Of a DNA stretch of 64,000 bases, positions 16,654 to 24,829 are shown one piece after another. The position numbers were made by a program, and so were the translations under genes. Position 1 is the first letter of the stretch; each line of letters opens with the position of its first letter. The notes beneath the pieces were generated by a model that was not told the origin of the DNA, made no database searches, and saw only the letters and a program-made list of their open reading frames with translations. The DNA comes from CF-118 sp035689345 (GTDB taxonomy: Bacteria > Chloroflexota > Dormibacteria > Dormibacterales > Dormibacteraceae). The stretch is from NCBI GenBank assembly GCA_035689345.1, contig DASSLR010000036.1, positions 28,051 through 92,050 on the forward strand, read 5' to 3'.

Positions 16654-16663
16654 TACAGTATCG
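16654..16663. promoter_or_regulatory. Overlapping divergent -10 candidates of the Tad locus
   Basis: In the 147-bp gap between the divergent operons, TACAGT on the plus strand (16654-16659) and GATACT on the minus strand (16663-16658) share bases. They lie about 58 bp before the cpaE-like GTG and 88 bp before the HEAT gene GTG. I find no good -35 for either, so this is a weak call. Confidence 0.3.
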
Positions 16664-16716
16664 GCGTTTTGTGCGCCCGCGAGGTTCGAGAGAGCCACGG
16701 GCCGCGGGAGGAAGAG

Positions 16717-17967
16717 GTGTCCGAGGAAGAGCCGACGGCGCAGATGCCTGCGCTCGAACAGGCCCCCTCGGTTCTTCAGCAACGCGCCCGGCTGCTCGAG
16801 ATGTCGTCGGTCTTCTCCGAGCTCAGCGACGGCACTCTTCGCGCCCTCGCGAGACGGATGCGGCCGGTGAGCCTGGCCGCCGGTGAGACCCTGCGCCTGG
16901 GCGCTCGTGGCGGCGACCTCGTCATCTTCCTGTCGACCGGCTCGTGTGAGGGCGCGATCCTCGACGCCAATGGCAAGGTCGTGCTCACGCGCCGGCCGAA
17001 GCCCGGCGACCTCCTCATCCTCCCCGCTCCGCGTGGAGGCGACCGTTACGTGACGAGCATCCACGGCCTCAGCGACGCGACGCTGCTGACGCTCGACCGC
17101 GACGGCCTGATGGAGGCTCTCGGCCCGGACGTCGAGACGGTCAGCGCCGGCCTCGACAAGCTCTGGGACCAGGAGCTCGCCGCCGCCGACGCCGCGCAGG
17201 CGCAGGAAGCCTGGCGTGCGGCGGCGCCGATCGCGGCCTTCTTCTCGGCCAAGGGCGGCTCGGGCGCCACGACCCTGGCCATCAACACGGCAGCCGCGCT
17301 GGGCGACAAGTACCCGCGGCAGGTTCTGCTGCTCGACCTGTCCGAGCCGTTCGGTCACGCGGCGCTGCTCGCCGACCTGATCGCGACAGGCTCGATCGCC
17401 GGCGCCTCGAAGGCGCCGCTGGCGGACTTCACCAAGAACCTGAAGGGCGCCATCGTCAACCACCGCTCTGGCCTGGGCGTGCTACCGGCGACGCTGCGGC
17501 CGGAGGAAGTCGACCTCCTCAACGCGGACCTCACCACCCGCGCACTTGACGTGGTGGCGCCGGGCCAGCGCGTCATCGTGGCCGACCTCGGCACGAGCCT
17601 CGCGGAGGCGGCGCTGGTCGTCATCGAGCGCGCCCAGTGCCTCGTCATCGTCGTGCCGCCCGAGATCGCCGCGATGACCGACGCCCGGCGCGCCCTCGCC
17701 GTGTTCCGCGACATCATGGGAGTGCCGCCGAGCCGGATCGAGGTGGTGCTCAACCAGCGCTCCCAGCACACGCCGCTCGACAAGGCGGCGATCGAGTCGG
17801 TGCTCGGGCGGCAGATCTCGGTCACGGTCGGGTTCGACGGCCCGCGACCAGAAGAAGCCACGCTCTCAGGGTCGCTCGCGATTCAGCGCGATCCTTCCTC
17901 CAACATCGCCCGCGGTGCGAACGAAATCGCCCGCCTCATCGGTGCGCATCTCAAGCTCAAGCTTTAG
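16717..17967 (+). CDS. CpaE/TadZ-like ATPase with N-terminal cNMP-like domain
   Basis: 416 residues from GTG 16717, preceded by GGGAGGAAGAG. Residues about 30-145 resemble a cyclic-nucleotide-binding (Crp-like) beta-roll (MSSVFSELSDGTLRALARRMRPVSLAAGETL), but the phosphate-binding cassette is poor: GDLLILPAPRGG replaces the usual GEL...R[ST]A. Residues about 170-416 form a MinD/ParA-type domain with FFSAKGGSGATTLAINTAAAL: the first Lys of the deviant Walker A is kept while the P-loop Lys is Ala, as in many TadZ/CpaE proteins. These localise Tad pili to sites in the cell. The domain pairing suggests ligand-controlled pilus placement. First gene of the plus-strand pilus operon. Confidence 0.85.
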   Translation: MSEEEPTAQMPALEQAPSVLQQRARLLEMSSVFSELSDGTLRALARRMRPVSLAAGETLRLGARGGDLVIFLSTGSCEGAILDANGKVVLTRRPKPGDLLILPAPRGGDRYVTSIHGLSDATLLTLDRDGLMEALGPDVETVSAGLDKLWDQELAAADAAQAQEAWRAAAPIAAFFSAKGGSGATTLAINTAAALGDKYPRQVLLLDLSEPFGHAALLADLIATGSIAGASKAPLADFTKNLKGAIVNHRSGLGVLPATLRPEEVDLLNADLTTRALDVVAPGQRVIVADLGTSLAEAALVVIERAQCLVIVVPPEIAAMTDARRALAVFRDIMGVPPSRIEVVLNQRSQHTPLDKAAIESVLGRQISVTVGFDGPRPEEATLSGSLAIQRDPSSNIARGANEIARLIGAHLKLKL

Positions 17968-18475
17968 AGCTGCGGCGGCAAGCCGCAGCCCACACCACCG
18001 GAGTCGCGGGCAAGCCCTGGTCGAGTTCGCGATCGCGCTGCCCATCCTGATGCTGCTCGTCGGCGGCACCGTGTTCGTGGGTCGCGGCTACTCGTTCGCG
18101 GTCGCCACCTCCAACGCCGCGCGCGACGGCGCGCGCTACGTGGCGGGCAAGACGTCGACCACTAACGGTCCAGGCCTCACCAGCATGTGCAGCGTCGTCA
18201 CGGCCGACCTGGCCGGCGTCACGTCGAACGTGAGCTGCCCGACGCAGGTGGGACACGCGCCGCCATTCGTCGCCGGCGCCGATTACACGAAGCCCGCGAG
18301 TGGACAGGCCGTTGTGGTCGTCTACTGCGGAACAAGCGCCAACTGCACGGGCGGCGTCGACACGCTCTACCAGTCGGAGGTGGACGTGTACGTCTTTTAC
18401 GGGTTCAACGACCTGAACCTCTTCGGCGGCCTGATCACGATCAGCGGCTCGGCGCGGACGACCACCTCATGGTGA
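17942..18475 (+). CDS. TadE-like minor pilin
   Basis: 177 residues from GTG 17942; GTG 17915 is also possible, and both overlap the end of the ATPase gene. A basic N-terminus with SRGQALVEFAIALPILMLLVGG is the TadE signature: a type IV pilin-like segment with conserved Glu followed by a hydrophobic helix. The remaining 130 residues are secreted, Thr/Ser/Gly-rich, and contain paired Cys residues (MCSVV, VSCPT, YCGTSANCTG) likely in disulfides. TadE proteins are pseudopilins of the Tad apparatus. Its stop overlaps the next start (ATGGTGA). Confidence 0.8.
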   Translation: MRISSSSFRAAAASRSPHHRSRGQALVEFAIALPILMLLVGGTVFVGRGYSFAVATSNAARDGARYVAGKTSTTNGPGLTSMCSVVTADLAGVTSNVSCPTQVGHAPPFVAGADYTKPASGQAVVVVYCGTSANCTGGVDTLYQSEVDVYVFYGFNDLNLFGGLITISGSARTTTSW

Positions 18476-19104
18476 AGCGCCGCCTGGTCATGCAGCTCGG
18501 CCAGACCCTGGTCGAGTTTGCGCTGGTCGCTCCCGTCCTTTTATTGATGATCGGCGGGACGGTCGACCTGGGACGCGGGGTCCTGCTCAACAATCTTCTC
18601 GCCGGCGCGTCACGCGAGACCGCGCGGCTTGCCGCACTCGCCGAGAACAGTGGCTCGAACACGCTGCCCCCCGCGTGCACGGCGCTGGCCAGCCCCTGCG
18701 CCCGCACATCTGTCGTGCAGGGCGCGCACATGCTCGACTCGCTCGGCGTCGGCGTCGTCTACCAGGATTCCGCGGCCATCGGCTCGCCGCCCGCGTACGG
18801 GACCTACACGCCCAACGCCGACCCGACCCAACCCGGAACCATCGCCCTGACGGCCGGCACGAGCACCAACACGGTCTACGTGTTCGTCTACGAGATCGAT
18901 TCCACGGCCGGCAACCCGAGCCCGCGCTGGAGCTGCCCGGCAGCGGCCTGCACGGCGACGTACGGAAGCGCGGTCCGGACGTCCGGCCACCAGCTGGTGG
19001 TGGTCGACCTCAAGCTCAAGTGGCAGCCCGTGCTGGCGAGCTTTCTCGGCATACCCACCGTCATCACCTTCGATTCCCAGTCGGTGGACCGGATCGAGTT
19101 CTGA
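18469..19104 (+). CDS. Second TadE-like minor pilin
   Basis: 211 residues from ATG 18469. LGQTLVEFALVAPVLLLMIGGTVDLGRG near the N-terminus is again the TadE pilin-like segment with Glu and an adjacent hydrophobic helix. The exported part has Cys pairs (PPACTALASPCA, WSCPAAACT) and ends with a segment predicted to be beta-rich (TVITFDSQSVDRIEF). Paralog of the preceding gene, and the two are translationally coupled. Because no Flp major pilin gene is visible, the two TadE-like proteins may be the main pilin-like subunits here, or the pilin is encoded elsewhere. Confidence 0.8.
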   Translation: MVKRRLVMQLGQTLVEFALVAPVLLLMIGGTVDLGRGVLLNNLLAGASRETARLAALAENSGSNTLPPACTALASPCARTSVVQGAHMLDSLGVGVVYQDSAAIGSPPAYGTYTPNADPTQPGTIALTAGTSTNTVYVFVYEIDSTAGNPSPRWSCPAAACTATYGSAVRTSGHQLVVVDLKLKWQPVLASFLGIPTVITFDSQSVDRIEF

Positions 19105-21392
19105 TGACGCGATCCAGACCACAATCGGGCCAGGCCCTGGTCCTGGTGGCTGTCGCGATCCTCGCGCTGGTCGGCTCGGCCGCCCTCGTGCTGCTCGCCG
19201 GCTCGGCCGCATCCCAGCGCAACCAGCTGCAGTCGCTGGCCGACACCGCGGCGCTCGATTCGGCGCTGAAGATCGGCATCGGCTGCAACGCGGCGATGGC
19301 GTCGACGGTGATCACCGAGGCCGACAACTTCCTCGCCACCCAGCGCACGCGCACCGGATCGCTCGGCATCGCGGCCGGCACGTGCGCCGCGCCGTACCAC
19401 GGCACCGATACGTTCGCCGGCGGCCTGAGCGCCGACTACTACTGGCCTTACAAGGGCCACCAGCAGCAGGTCGAGGTGCTGTTGACGCTGAGCCTCCCCA
19501 TCTCGTTCGGCGGCGCGGTCGGCTCGACGAGCACGACGCTGACGCGTTACGCGGTCGCGCAGGCTTTGAGCGCCTCGGTGCCGGCCATCACTGCAACGAA
19601 CCTCGCCTGCACCGGCGGACAGGTGAACGCGGTCGGGGACATCCTGGCGTCCAACGCCATCACCCTCAGCGGCGGCTGCGCCCTTTACGCGCACCAGAAC
19701 CCCGCGTCGGGCGCCTACTCAGAGCTCGGCAACGTGCGCGTGTACGCGGGCGGCCAGTCCTGGCTGAACGGCGGAGGCAGCTGCATCGCGGGCGCGAACT
19801 CGGGATCCAGCAACGCCATCTGCGCCGACGGCTACGAGCTGTCCGGGCACAGCGGGACCGCGTGCGGCGGCACCACCGAGTACCTGTCGGCCGCCAACGC
19901 CGCGATCAACTCCAACCCATGCGCCGGCGGCGTCGGCGCGCAGCCCGTGCCGCCGCTTTCCGCCCTGCTGCCTCCTGACCCGAACGCGGACCCCGCAGCC
20001 ATCGCCACGCTTCAGGGCACGGGCGGCTCCGCGTGCTCGGCCGGCGGGGCCTATCCCAACATCGTCGCGGGCGGGATCACGTGGGGCACCGGGCTCGCGC
20101 CCGCCCCCACCAAGGACGCCGCGGGTTTCTGGCATTTCAAGCCGAGCTGCTACGGATACCTGACCCTCGGCAGCGTCGCGGGGGGCATCGCGATCAAGCA
20201 GATCGGGGCCGAGAGCGCTGTGCAGACCCACTTCATCACGGCGACGCTTCCTGTCGCGAGCACCGCGGGTACGCTGCTGGTCGCGACGATCAACTCCCAG
20301 ACGACCCCCAACAAGTTCGCCGGGCCCGCCGGCTGGACGTCGGCCGTGGAGCAGGACAACCCGGCGGAGGGCCGCAGCGAGATCTGGTACTACCCGAACA
20401 ACCCCGGCGGCATCACAAGCGCCACCTTCACCATGAATCCGGCAACTGTCAGCGGCGCAGCTGAGATCACCGAGTGGAGCGGAGCCGCAACCCTCGCACC
20501 CCTCGACCAGACGGGCGCGACCAGCGTCACGGTCCCCGCCACTTCGGCCACCACATCGACGGTCGGCGCGATGGCTCAATCGGGCGAGCTGGTGGTGACC
20601 AACATCGGGTTCAAGATCGCGGCCGGCAACAGCTACTCGCAGGGCGCCGGCTGGAACAGCATCGTCAAGGACAACGCGTTCGGCTACGCGTCCGAGTACC
20701 GGCTCGACCTGCCTGCCGGCACGGCAAGCGAGACCTCGACCACGACCACCGCAAGCGCGTGGGCCAACGTCATCGCCACATTCAAGCCGGGCTCTTCGGC
20801 CGCGGGCGCGGTGCTCGACCCCGGCTTCTACTACTTCAACGGCTCCGGATTCGCAGGGGGAGGCGGCATCTGCTTGAACGGAGGCACGCTGCTCGCCCGT
20901 GACGTGACCATCGAGTTCGTCAACCAGGCCGGGTTCTCGACGGGGACATGCGCCGCCGGCGGTGGCGCGGGCTGTTCCACCGGGGCCTGTGACTTCGGCA
21001 GCAACCCGGCCGGAAGCCTGGTGGACACCTCCTTCAGCTGGTTCGCCGCGCCCTGCGCGCAGGATCCGAGCGCCAGCCCGCCCGACGCGAGCTGCCTTGG
21101 CGCTTCCAGCTGGTGCCCGGCCGGCGACCGGTCCTGCTGGAACCTGCTCCTGTACCAGCCGGCCTCGGCGACTGGCCAGATCGCGGTCAAGGGGACGGTG
21201 GCCAGCGAGTGGCTGCTCGGCTCCACGTACTGGTCCGGCACCTGTACCGAGACGATCACGGGCGCGTCGACGATCGCCGGCTCCCTGGCCTGCGGCAGCC
21301 TGTCGATCTCGGCCGGGGCCGGCGCAGGAACCGCGGTCGGGGGCGATTACGGCATCAACACGGCGGTCGTCGAGGCGGTTTTGGTGGAGTGA
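19104..21392 (+). CDS. Large TadG-like secreted protein with nested beta-rich domain
   Basis: 762 residues from ATG 19104, overlapping the previous stop as TGATG. The N-terminus SGQALVLVAVAILALVGSAALVLLAGSA followed by QRNQLQSLADTAALDSALK matches TadG-like proteins (transmembrane anchor then helical region). The exported part is Gly/Ser/Cys-rich. The stretch from about residue 360 to 562 (IGAESAVQTHFITATLPVAS to ANVIATFKPG) reads as a separate beta-sandwich-like domain, while the sequence before it (FKPSCYGYLTLGSVAGG) and after it (VLDPGFYYFNGSGFAGGGGI) seem to continue one parent domain, so it is nested. TadG proteins link the pilus apparatus to the cell envelope; a binding role for the nested domain is inference. 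Confidence 0.75.
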   Translation: MTRSRPQSGQALVLVAVAILALVGSAALVLLAGSAASQRNQLQSLADTAALDSALKIGIGCNAAMASTVITEADNFLATQRTRTGSLGIAAGTCAAPYHGTDTFAGGLSADYYWPYKGHQQQVEVLLTLSLPISFGGAVGSTSTTLTRYAVAQALSASVPAITATNLACTGGQVNAVGDILASNAITLSGGCALYAHQNPASGAYSELGNVRVYAGGQSWLNGGGSCIAGANSGSSNAICADGYELSGHSGTACGGTTEYLSAANAAINSNPCAGGVGAQPVPPLSALLPPDPNADPAAIATLQGTGGSACSAGGAYPNIVAGGITWGTGLAPAPTKDAAGFWHFKPSCYGYLTLGSVAGGIAIKQIGAESAVQTHFITATLPVASTAGTLLVATINSQTTPNKFAGPAGWTSAVEQDNPAEGRSEIWYYPNNPGGITSATFTMNPATVSGAAEITEWSGAATLAPLDQTGATSVTVPATSATTSTVGAMAQSGELVVTNIGFKIAAGNSYSQGAGWNSIVKDNAFGYASEYRLDLPAGTASETSTTTTASAWANVIATFKPGSSAAGAVLDPGFYYFNGSGFAGGGGICLNGGTLLARDVTIEFVNQAGFSTGTCAAGGGAGCSTGACDFGSNPAGSLVDTSFSWFAAPCAQDPSASPPDASCLGASSWCPAGDRSCWNLLLYQPASATGQIAVKGTVASEWLLGSTYWSGTCTETITGASTIAGSLACGSLSISAGAGAGTAVGGDYGINTAVVEAVLVE

Positions 21393-21406
21393 ACCAGGGT
21401 CTTTAA

Positions 21407-21435
21407 GTGCATCATTTGCTGCGCCAAATGAGCAC
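21407..21435 (+). promoter_or_regulatory. Stem-loop between tadG-like gene and cpaB
   Basis: GTGC-A-TCATTTG (21407-21418), loop CTGCGC, CAAATGA-GCAC (21425-21435): an 11-bp stem with one bulged A in the only sizeable gap (62 bp) of the pilus operon. There is no U-tract after it, so transcription termination is unlikely; mRNA processing, attenuation of expression of the downstream genes, or an operator are alternatives. Confidence 0.45.
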
Positions 21436-21454
21436 CAGACCGGAGTCAGACTGA

Positions 21455-22249
21455 ATGGCAACCTCCACAACGGTCGGCCGGCCGCGGCGCAGCCGCATGT
21501 ACATCGTCATCGGTACGGTCCTCGCCGTGGTCGCGTTCCTGGCCGCCGCGGGCCTTGCGTCCTTCCCGTACCTCTTCCCCTCGAGCCCGCTGGGGACCAA
21601 GGTGGTCGTCGCCAAGTCAGCGATCACCGCTCGCACCCGGATCACGGCCGCCGACCTCGAGCTGAGCGCGATCAGCCCGGTCCCGCCGCAGTCGTTCACC
21701 AACATCTCCTCGGTCGCCGGCAAGGGTGCCCGCGTCGACATCCCGGCGGGCGAACCGGTCACCGCGAACCTCATCGCCGAGAGCCCCGACCTGCTGAGCA
21801 GCAGCGACGTGACCTACCTGCCGATCCCGCAGGGTTACGTCGCTGTCGCCATACCGACCTCGGAGCAGGCCGGCGTCGCCGGGTACGTGCAGGTGGGCGA
21901 TCGCATCTCGATCCTCGCGAGCGTCAACACGCAGGTGTTCGGCTCCGGCCCTTCGGTGCTGGCCGTGCGCACGGTCTTTCGTGACGTCCCGGTGCTGCGG
22001 GTCGGGCCGGTCGCGACCGCGCAGGGCGCATCGCAGGTGGGCACGAGCCTCACGGTGATGCTGACGGCCTGCGACGCGGAGTTCATGTTCTGGCTCCTGA
22101 ACAACGCGACCCTCAAGTACGAGCTCGAGTCCTACAAGGACTACGGCGCTACGCCGACCCAGCCCGATCCCGCGTGCCAGTCCGTGCTGGCGGCCAAGGG
22201 CGCCGGGCCGGTCGAGGTCAACAAGCGCTGGAGCTTCACCACCCCCTGA
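21455..22249 (+). CDS. cpaB: CpaB/RcpC-like Flp pilus assembly protein
   Basis: 264 residues. A basic N-terminus then one transmembrane helix at about 17-40 (YIVIGTVLAVVAFLAAAGLASFPYLF), followed by an SAF domain (VVVAKSAITARTRITAADLELSAI, about 50-110) and the CpaB/RcpC C-terminal domain with VQVGDRISILASV and a conserved VTVMLTACDAEFMFWLLN. In secretin-bearing bacteria RcpC stabilises the outer-membrane channel; in lineages without a secretin it is thought to act at the wall or membrane. 62 bp after the TadG-like gene, 4 bp before tadB. Confidence 0.88.
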   Translation: MATSTTVGRPRRSRMYIVIGTVLAVVAFLAAAGLASFPYLFPSSPLGTKVVVAKSAITARTRITAADLELSAISPVPPQSFTNISSVAGKGARVDIPAGEPVTANLIAESPDLLSSSDVTYLPIPQGYVAVAIPTSEQAGVAGYVQVGDRISILASVNTQVFGSGPSVLAVRTVFRDVPVLRVGPVATAQGASQVGTSLTVMLTACDAEFMFWLLNNATLKYELESYKDYGATPTQPDPACQSVLAAKGAGPVEVNKRWSFTTP

Positions 22250-22253
22250 CGCG

Positions 22254-23201
22254 ATGCCCTCGCTAGCGATCATCGTCGCGGTCGGAGCCGCGCTCGGCGT
22301 GGCGCTTGTGGTCTACGGGATCGTCGCCGGCGGCCGCGATGAGGCGGGCCTGCCTTCCGGCGTCGGCGCGCGGGTCACCTACCGCACGCTCGCCGACGTG
22401 CGCGAGCAATTGCGCCGCCGGTTCGAGCCGACGGGCGCGCCTGTCTGGGTGGCGGGCCCGAACACCAACGCCCTCGCTCGCGACCTGGCCAGCGCAGATC
22501 TTCAGCTGCGCCCTTACGAATTCCGCCTGCTGCAGGTCGGCGCCGGGCTCGCGCTCGGTCTGATCGCCTTCCTCCGCTTCGAGGCAAGCTTTGCCGTGCC
22601 CGTCGCGGCGGTGATCGGATACGTCCTCCCCGCCTTCTATCTGCGCAATCGCCGAGGCCACCGGCTGCAGAAGTTCGACGACGAGCTGCCCCGCGCGATG
22701 GAGCTCATCGCCAACTCGATGAAGGCCGGCCAGTCGGTCGCCCAGTCCTTCGCGGCGGTGACCGACAACGCGCAACCGCCCGTGTCCGAAGAGTTCAGCC
22801 TGGCGCGCCGAGAGATCGAGCTTGGTGCGTCGGTCGAGAGCGCACTCGGCAACATGGAGAAGCGCATGGGCAGCAGCGACCTGCGCTTGATGATCATGGT
22901 CATCACGATCCAGCACGCCGTGGGCGGCGACCTGCCTGCGATTCTCACGACGCTTGCCGACACGATGCGTCAGCGCCGCGAGATGCGCGAGGAAGTGCTG
23001 GCGGCGACGGCGCAATCGCGCGCGTCGAGTGTGATCATCACCGCGCTGCCGCTGCTGGTCGCGGCGTTCGGGTACTTCGTGCTGCCCGATTACTTCAGGC
23101 CGCTGTTCGTCAACCCGGTCGGCTGGGCGCTGCTCATCATCGCGGCGGCATTGCTCGGCACCGGGACCTTCATCATCCGCCGGATCACGGCGATCGCATG
23201 A
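22254..23201 (+). CDS. tadB: TadB inner-membrane platform protein
   Basis: 315 residues with a T2SF/GspF-type domain. Hydrophobic segments at about 4-26, 93-127 (two helices), 260-280 and 288-306. The cytoplasmic T2SF signature is visible in FDDELPRAMELIANSMKAGQSVAQSFAAV and IQHAVGGDLPAILTTLADTMRQRREMREEV. With TadC it forms the platform driven by CpaF. Its last four bases overlap the tadC start, so the two are coupled. Confidence 0.9.
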   Translation: MPSLAIIVAVGAALGVALVVYGIVAGGRDEAGLPSGVGARVTYRTLADVREQLRRRFEPTGAPVWVAGPNTNALARDLASADLQLRPYEFRLLQVGAGLALGLIAFLRFEASFAVPVAAVIGYVLPAFYLRNRRGHRLQKFDDELPRAMELIANSMKAGQSVAQSFAAVTDNAQPPVSEEFSLARREIELGASVESALGNMEKRMGSSDLRLMIMVITIQHAVGGDLPAILTTLADTMRQRREMREEVLAATAQSRASSVIITALPLLVAAFGYFVLPDYFRPLFVNPVGWALLIIAAALLGTGTFIIRRITAIA

Positions 23202-24127
23202 CCACCCTGCCCGTCCTGCTCGGACTGATCGCTGCGCTGGGCGTCGCGCTAGTCGCGCTGGGCATGCGCGCGTCGCAGGCAACCGACGCCGCGACGCTGC
23301 TGCGCGAGCGCCTCATCCGCCAGGAGCTGGGCCTCGGGCAGAGCGCGATCGCCCTGCAGCTGGAGAGGCCGCTGCTCGAGCGCCTGCTCGACCCGGTGCG
23401 CAAGAGCATCGCCCGCCAGATGAACCGGCTCACGCCGGCCGCTCAGGCCGCGAGGTTCCAGCGTGAGCTGGACTTCATCGGCAACCCGTTCGGGCTCGAC
23501 CCCGCGGGCGTGCAGACACTGCGCATCGCCGCGGCGGCCGGGCTCGGTGCTGTGGGCACAACGCTCGGCGTGCTGATCGGCCAGCCGCTGGCGGTGGCGG
23601 TCGCACTGGTCGCGGGCGCGGTGCTCGGCTTCTACCTGCCGATGCTGTGGCTGCGCCAGCTGGTGAGCGAGCGGCGCGCGCAGCTGGAAGCCGTGCTGCC
23701 GAACGCGCTCGACGTGATCGCCATCAGCATGGAGGCGGGCCTCGGCCTCGACCGCGCGCTGGAGCAGCTGGTCCGCCACCAGGAAGGCCCGCTGACGCTG
23801 CTCGTGGCCCGCGCGCTGCGCGAGATCGAGCTCGGAAGGCCGCGCGCCGACGCCCTCAACGACATGGCCGAGGGGACCGGGGTTGAAGACTTCACCGGCC
23901 TCGTGCGCTCGATCCTCCACGCGGAGCGCACCGGCGTACCGATCGCGCGCACGATCGCGGCTCACGCCGCGCAGATGCGCGTGAAGCGCCGCCTTCAGAT
24001 CCGTGCCGACGCGGCGCGCGCCTCGTTGAAGATCCTGCTGCCGACCGTCGGGTGCGTCTTCCCGACGCTGTGGCTGATCCTGCTCGGGCCGGCCCTGATC
24101 GTGATCCTGTCGATCAACTCGCACTGA
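23198..24127 (+). CDS. tadC: TadC inner-membrane platform protein
   Basis: 309 residues, second T2SF protein. N-terminal helix at about 5-24, paired helices at about 110-150, and C-terminal helices near 280-306. The cytoplasmic signature is LEAVLPNALDVIAISMEAGLGLDRALEQLVRH and ILHAERTGVPIARTIAAHAAQMRVKRRLQ. Paralogous partner of TadB. Last gene of the plus-strand pilus operon; a palindromic repeat pair and an inverted repeat with T-tract follow it. Confidence 0.9.
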   Translation: MTTLPVLLGLIAALGVALVALGMRASQATDAATLLRERLIRQELGLGQSAIALQLERPLLERLLDPVRKSIARQMNRLTPAAQAARFQRELDFIGNPFGLDPAGVQTLRIAAAAGLGAVGTTLGVLIGQPLAVAVALVAGAVLGFYLPMLWLRQLVSERRAQLEAVLPNALDVIAISMEAGLGLDRALEQLVRHQEGPLTLLVARALREIELGRPRADALNDMAEGTGVEDFTGLVRSILHAERTGVPIARTIAAHAAQMRVKRRLQIRADAARASLKILLPTVGCVFPTLWLILLGPALIVILSINSH

Positions 24128-24134
24128 CCACCGG

Positions 24135-24192
24135 CGAGTGCCGGCACTCGCACAACGAAATGTGCCGATTCGGCGTCGAGTGCCGGCACTGG
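24135..24192. repeat. Two copies of a palindromic GAGTGCCGGCACTC element
   Basis: Copy one, CGAGTGCCGGCACTCG (24135-24150), is a perfect 16-bp palindrome. Copy two, CGAGTGCCGGCACTGG (24177-24192), differs by one base. Both are followed by GCAC-like bases and start 42 bp apart, between tadC and a convergent hydrolase gene. It may be a dispersed intergenic repeat or a regulator site; no other copy was noticed in the window. Confidence 0.55.
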
Positions 24193-24199
24193 CACGAGG

Positions 24200-24227
24200 A
24201 AACTAACTGAGGAAGGGGTTAGTTTTT
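24200..24227 (+). terminator. Candidate terminator after tadC
   Basis: AAACTAAC (24200-24207), ten-base loop, GTTAGTTT (24218-24225) followed by TT. The arms are perfectly complementary but AT-rich, so strength is uncertain. The left arm contains the stop codon of the convergent hydrolase gene. Confidence 0.4.
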
Positions 24228-24829
24228 CGCTCCCGGCCGATGGTCGTGTCGGGCCCATGGCCGCTGTGCACGATCGTTTCGTCCGGCAGCGCCATGAGCC
24301 GGCGGTGGATGCCCTCGAGCAGCGCCCGCGGGTCGGAGTTGTGAAAGTCCGAGCGACCGACCGAGCCGGCGAACAGCGCATCGCCGGTGAACACGTGGCC
24401 GTCGATCTTCAACGAGACGCCACCAGGGCTGTGACCTGGCGTGTGGAGCACGTCGAACTCGAGAGAGCCTGCCCGAAACGTCTCCGACTCCGCGAGTGCG
24501 GTGACAGTCTCGACTGGCGGGAGCTGCACGGGGAACTGGCGGCGCAGCGGCCTCGACTCGGTCACGACCTCGCGCTCGGCATCGTGGACCGCGACCGGCA
24601 CGGCGCCCAGCTCCTGCAGCAACAGCGGCAGCCCGGCGATGTGATCGACGTCGGTGTGCGTCAGCAGGATCGCCTTGATGTTGGCCTGGCGCTCGCGCAC
24701 GAGATCGACCATCAGCTCCGGCTCGAGGTTGGCGTCGATGATCACCGCGTCGTGCGTCTCTTCGTCCTCGACGAGGTACGAGTTGGTGGCGAACTGACGG
24801 TCGGCGGTCGATTCGACGCGAAGCCTCAC
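24203..24829 (-). CDS. Metallo-beta-lactamase-fold hydrolase (glyoxalase II-like)
   Basis: 208 residues from GTG 24829. MBL fold with ILLTHTDVDHIAG (about 54-66), HTPGHSPGGVSL with the next His ligand, FTGDALFAGSVGR with the bridging Asp, and IVHSGHGPDTTIG with the last His. The first motif reads H-x-D-x-D-H rather than H-x-H-x-D-H; this variant occurs in other MBL hydrolases, so it need not mean loss of function. Substrate unknown; thioester hydrolysis is the common role. Its start overlaps the SRPBCC-GNAT stop (GTGA). Not obviously linked to the pilus operon it converges on. Confidence 0.82.
   Translation of the reverse strand: MRLRVESTADRQFATNSYLVEDEETHDAVIIDANLEPELMVDLVRERQANIKAILLTHTDVDHIAGLPLLLQELGAVPVAVHDAEREVVTESRPLRRQFPVQLPPVETVTALAESETFRAGSLEFDVLHTPGHSPGGVSLKIDGHVFTGDALFAGSVGRSDFHNSDPRALLEGIHRRLMALPDETIVHSGHGPDTTIGRERKTNPFLS

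Noticed and set aside
16570..17463. Upstream part of the HEAT-repeat open frame
   Set aside because: It runs antisense through the CpaE-like gene and has no start near the HEAT domain.
24554..24670. Loss of function in the hydrolase because of HxDxDH
   Set aside because: This variant occurs in other active MBL-fold proteins, so it is only noted in the gene entry.
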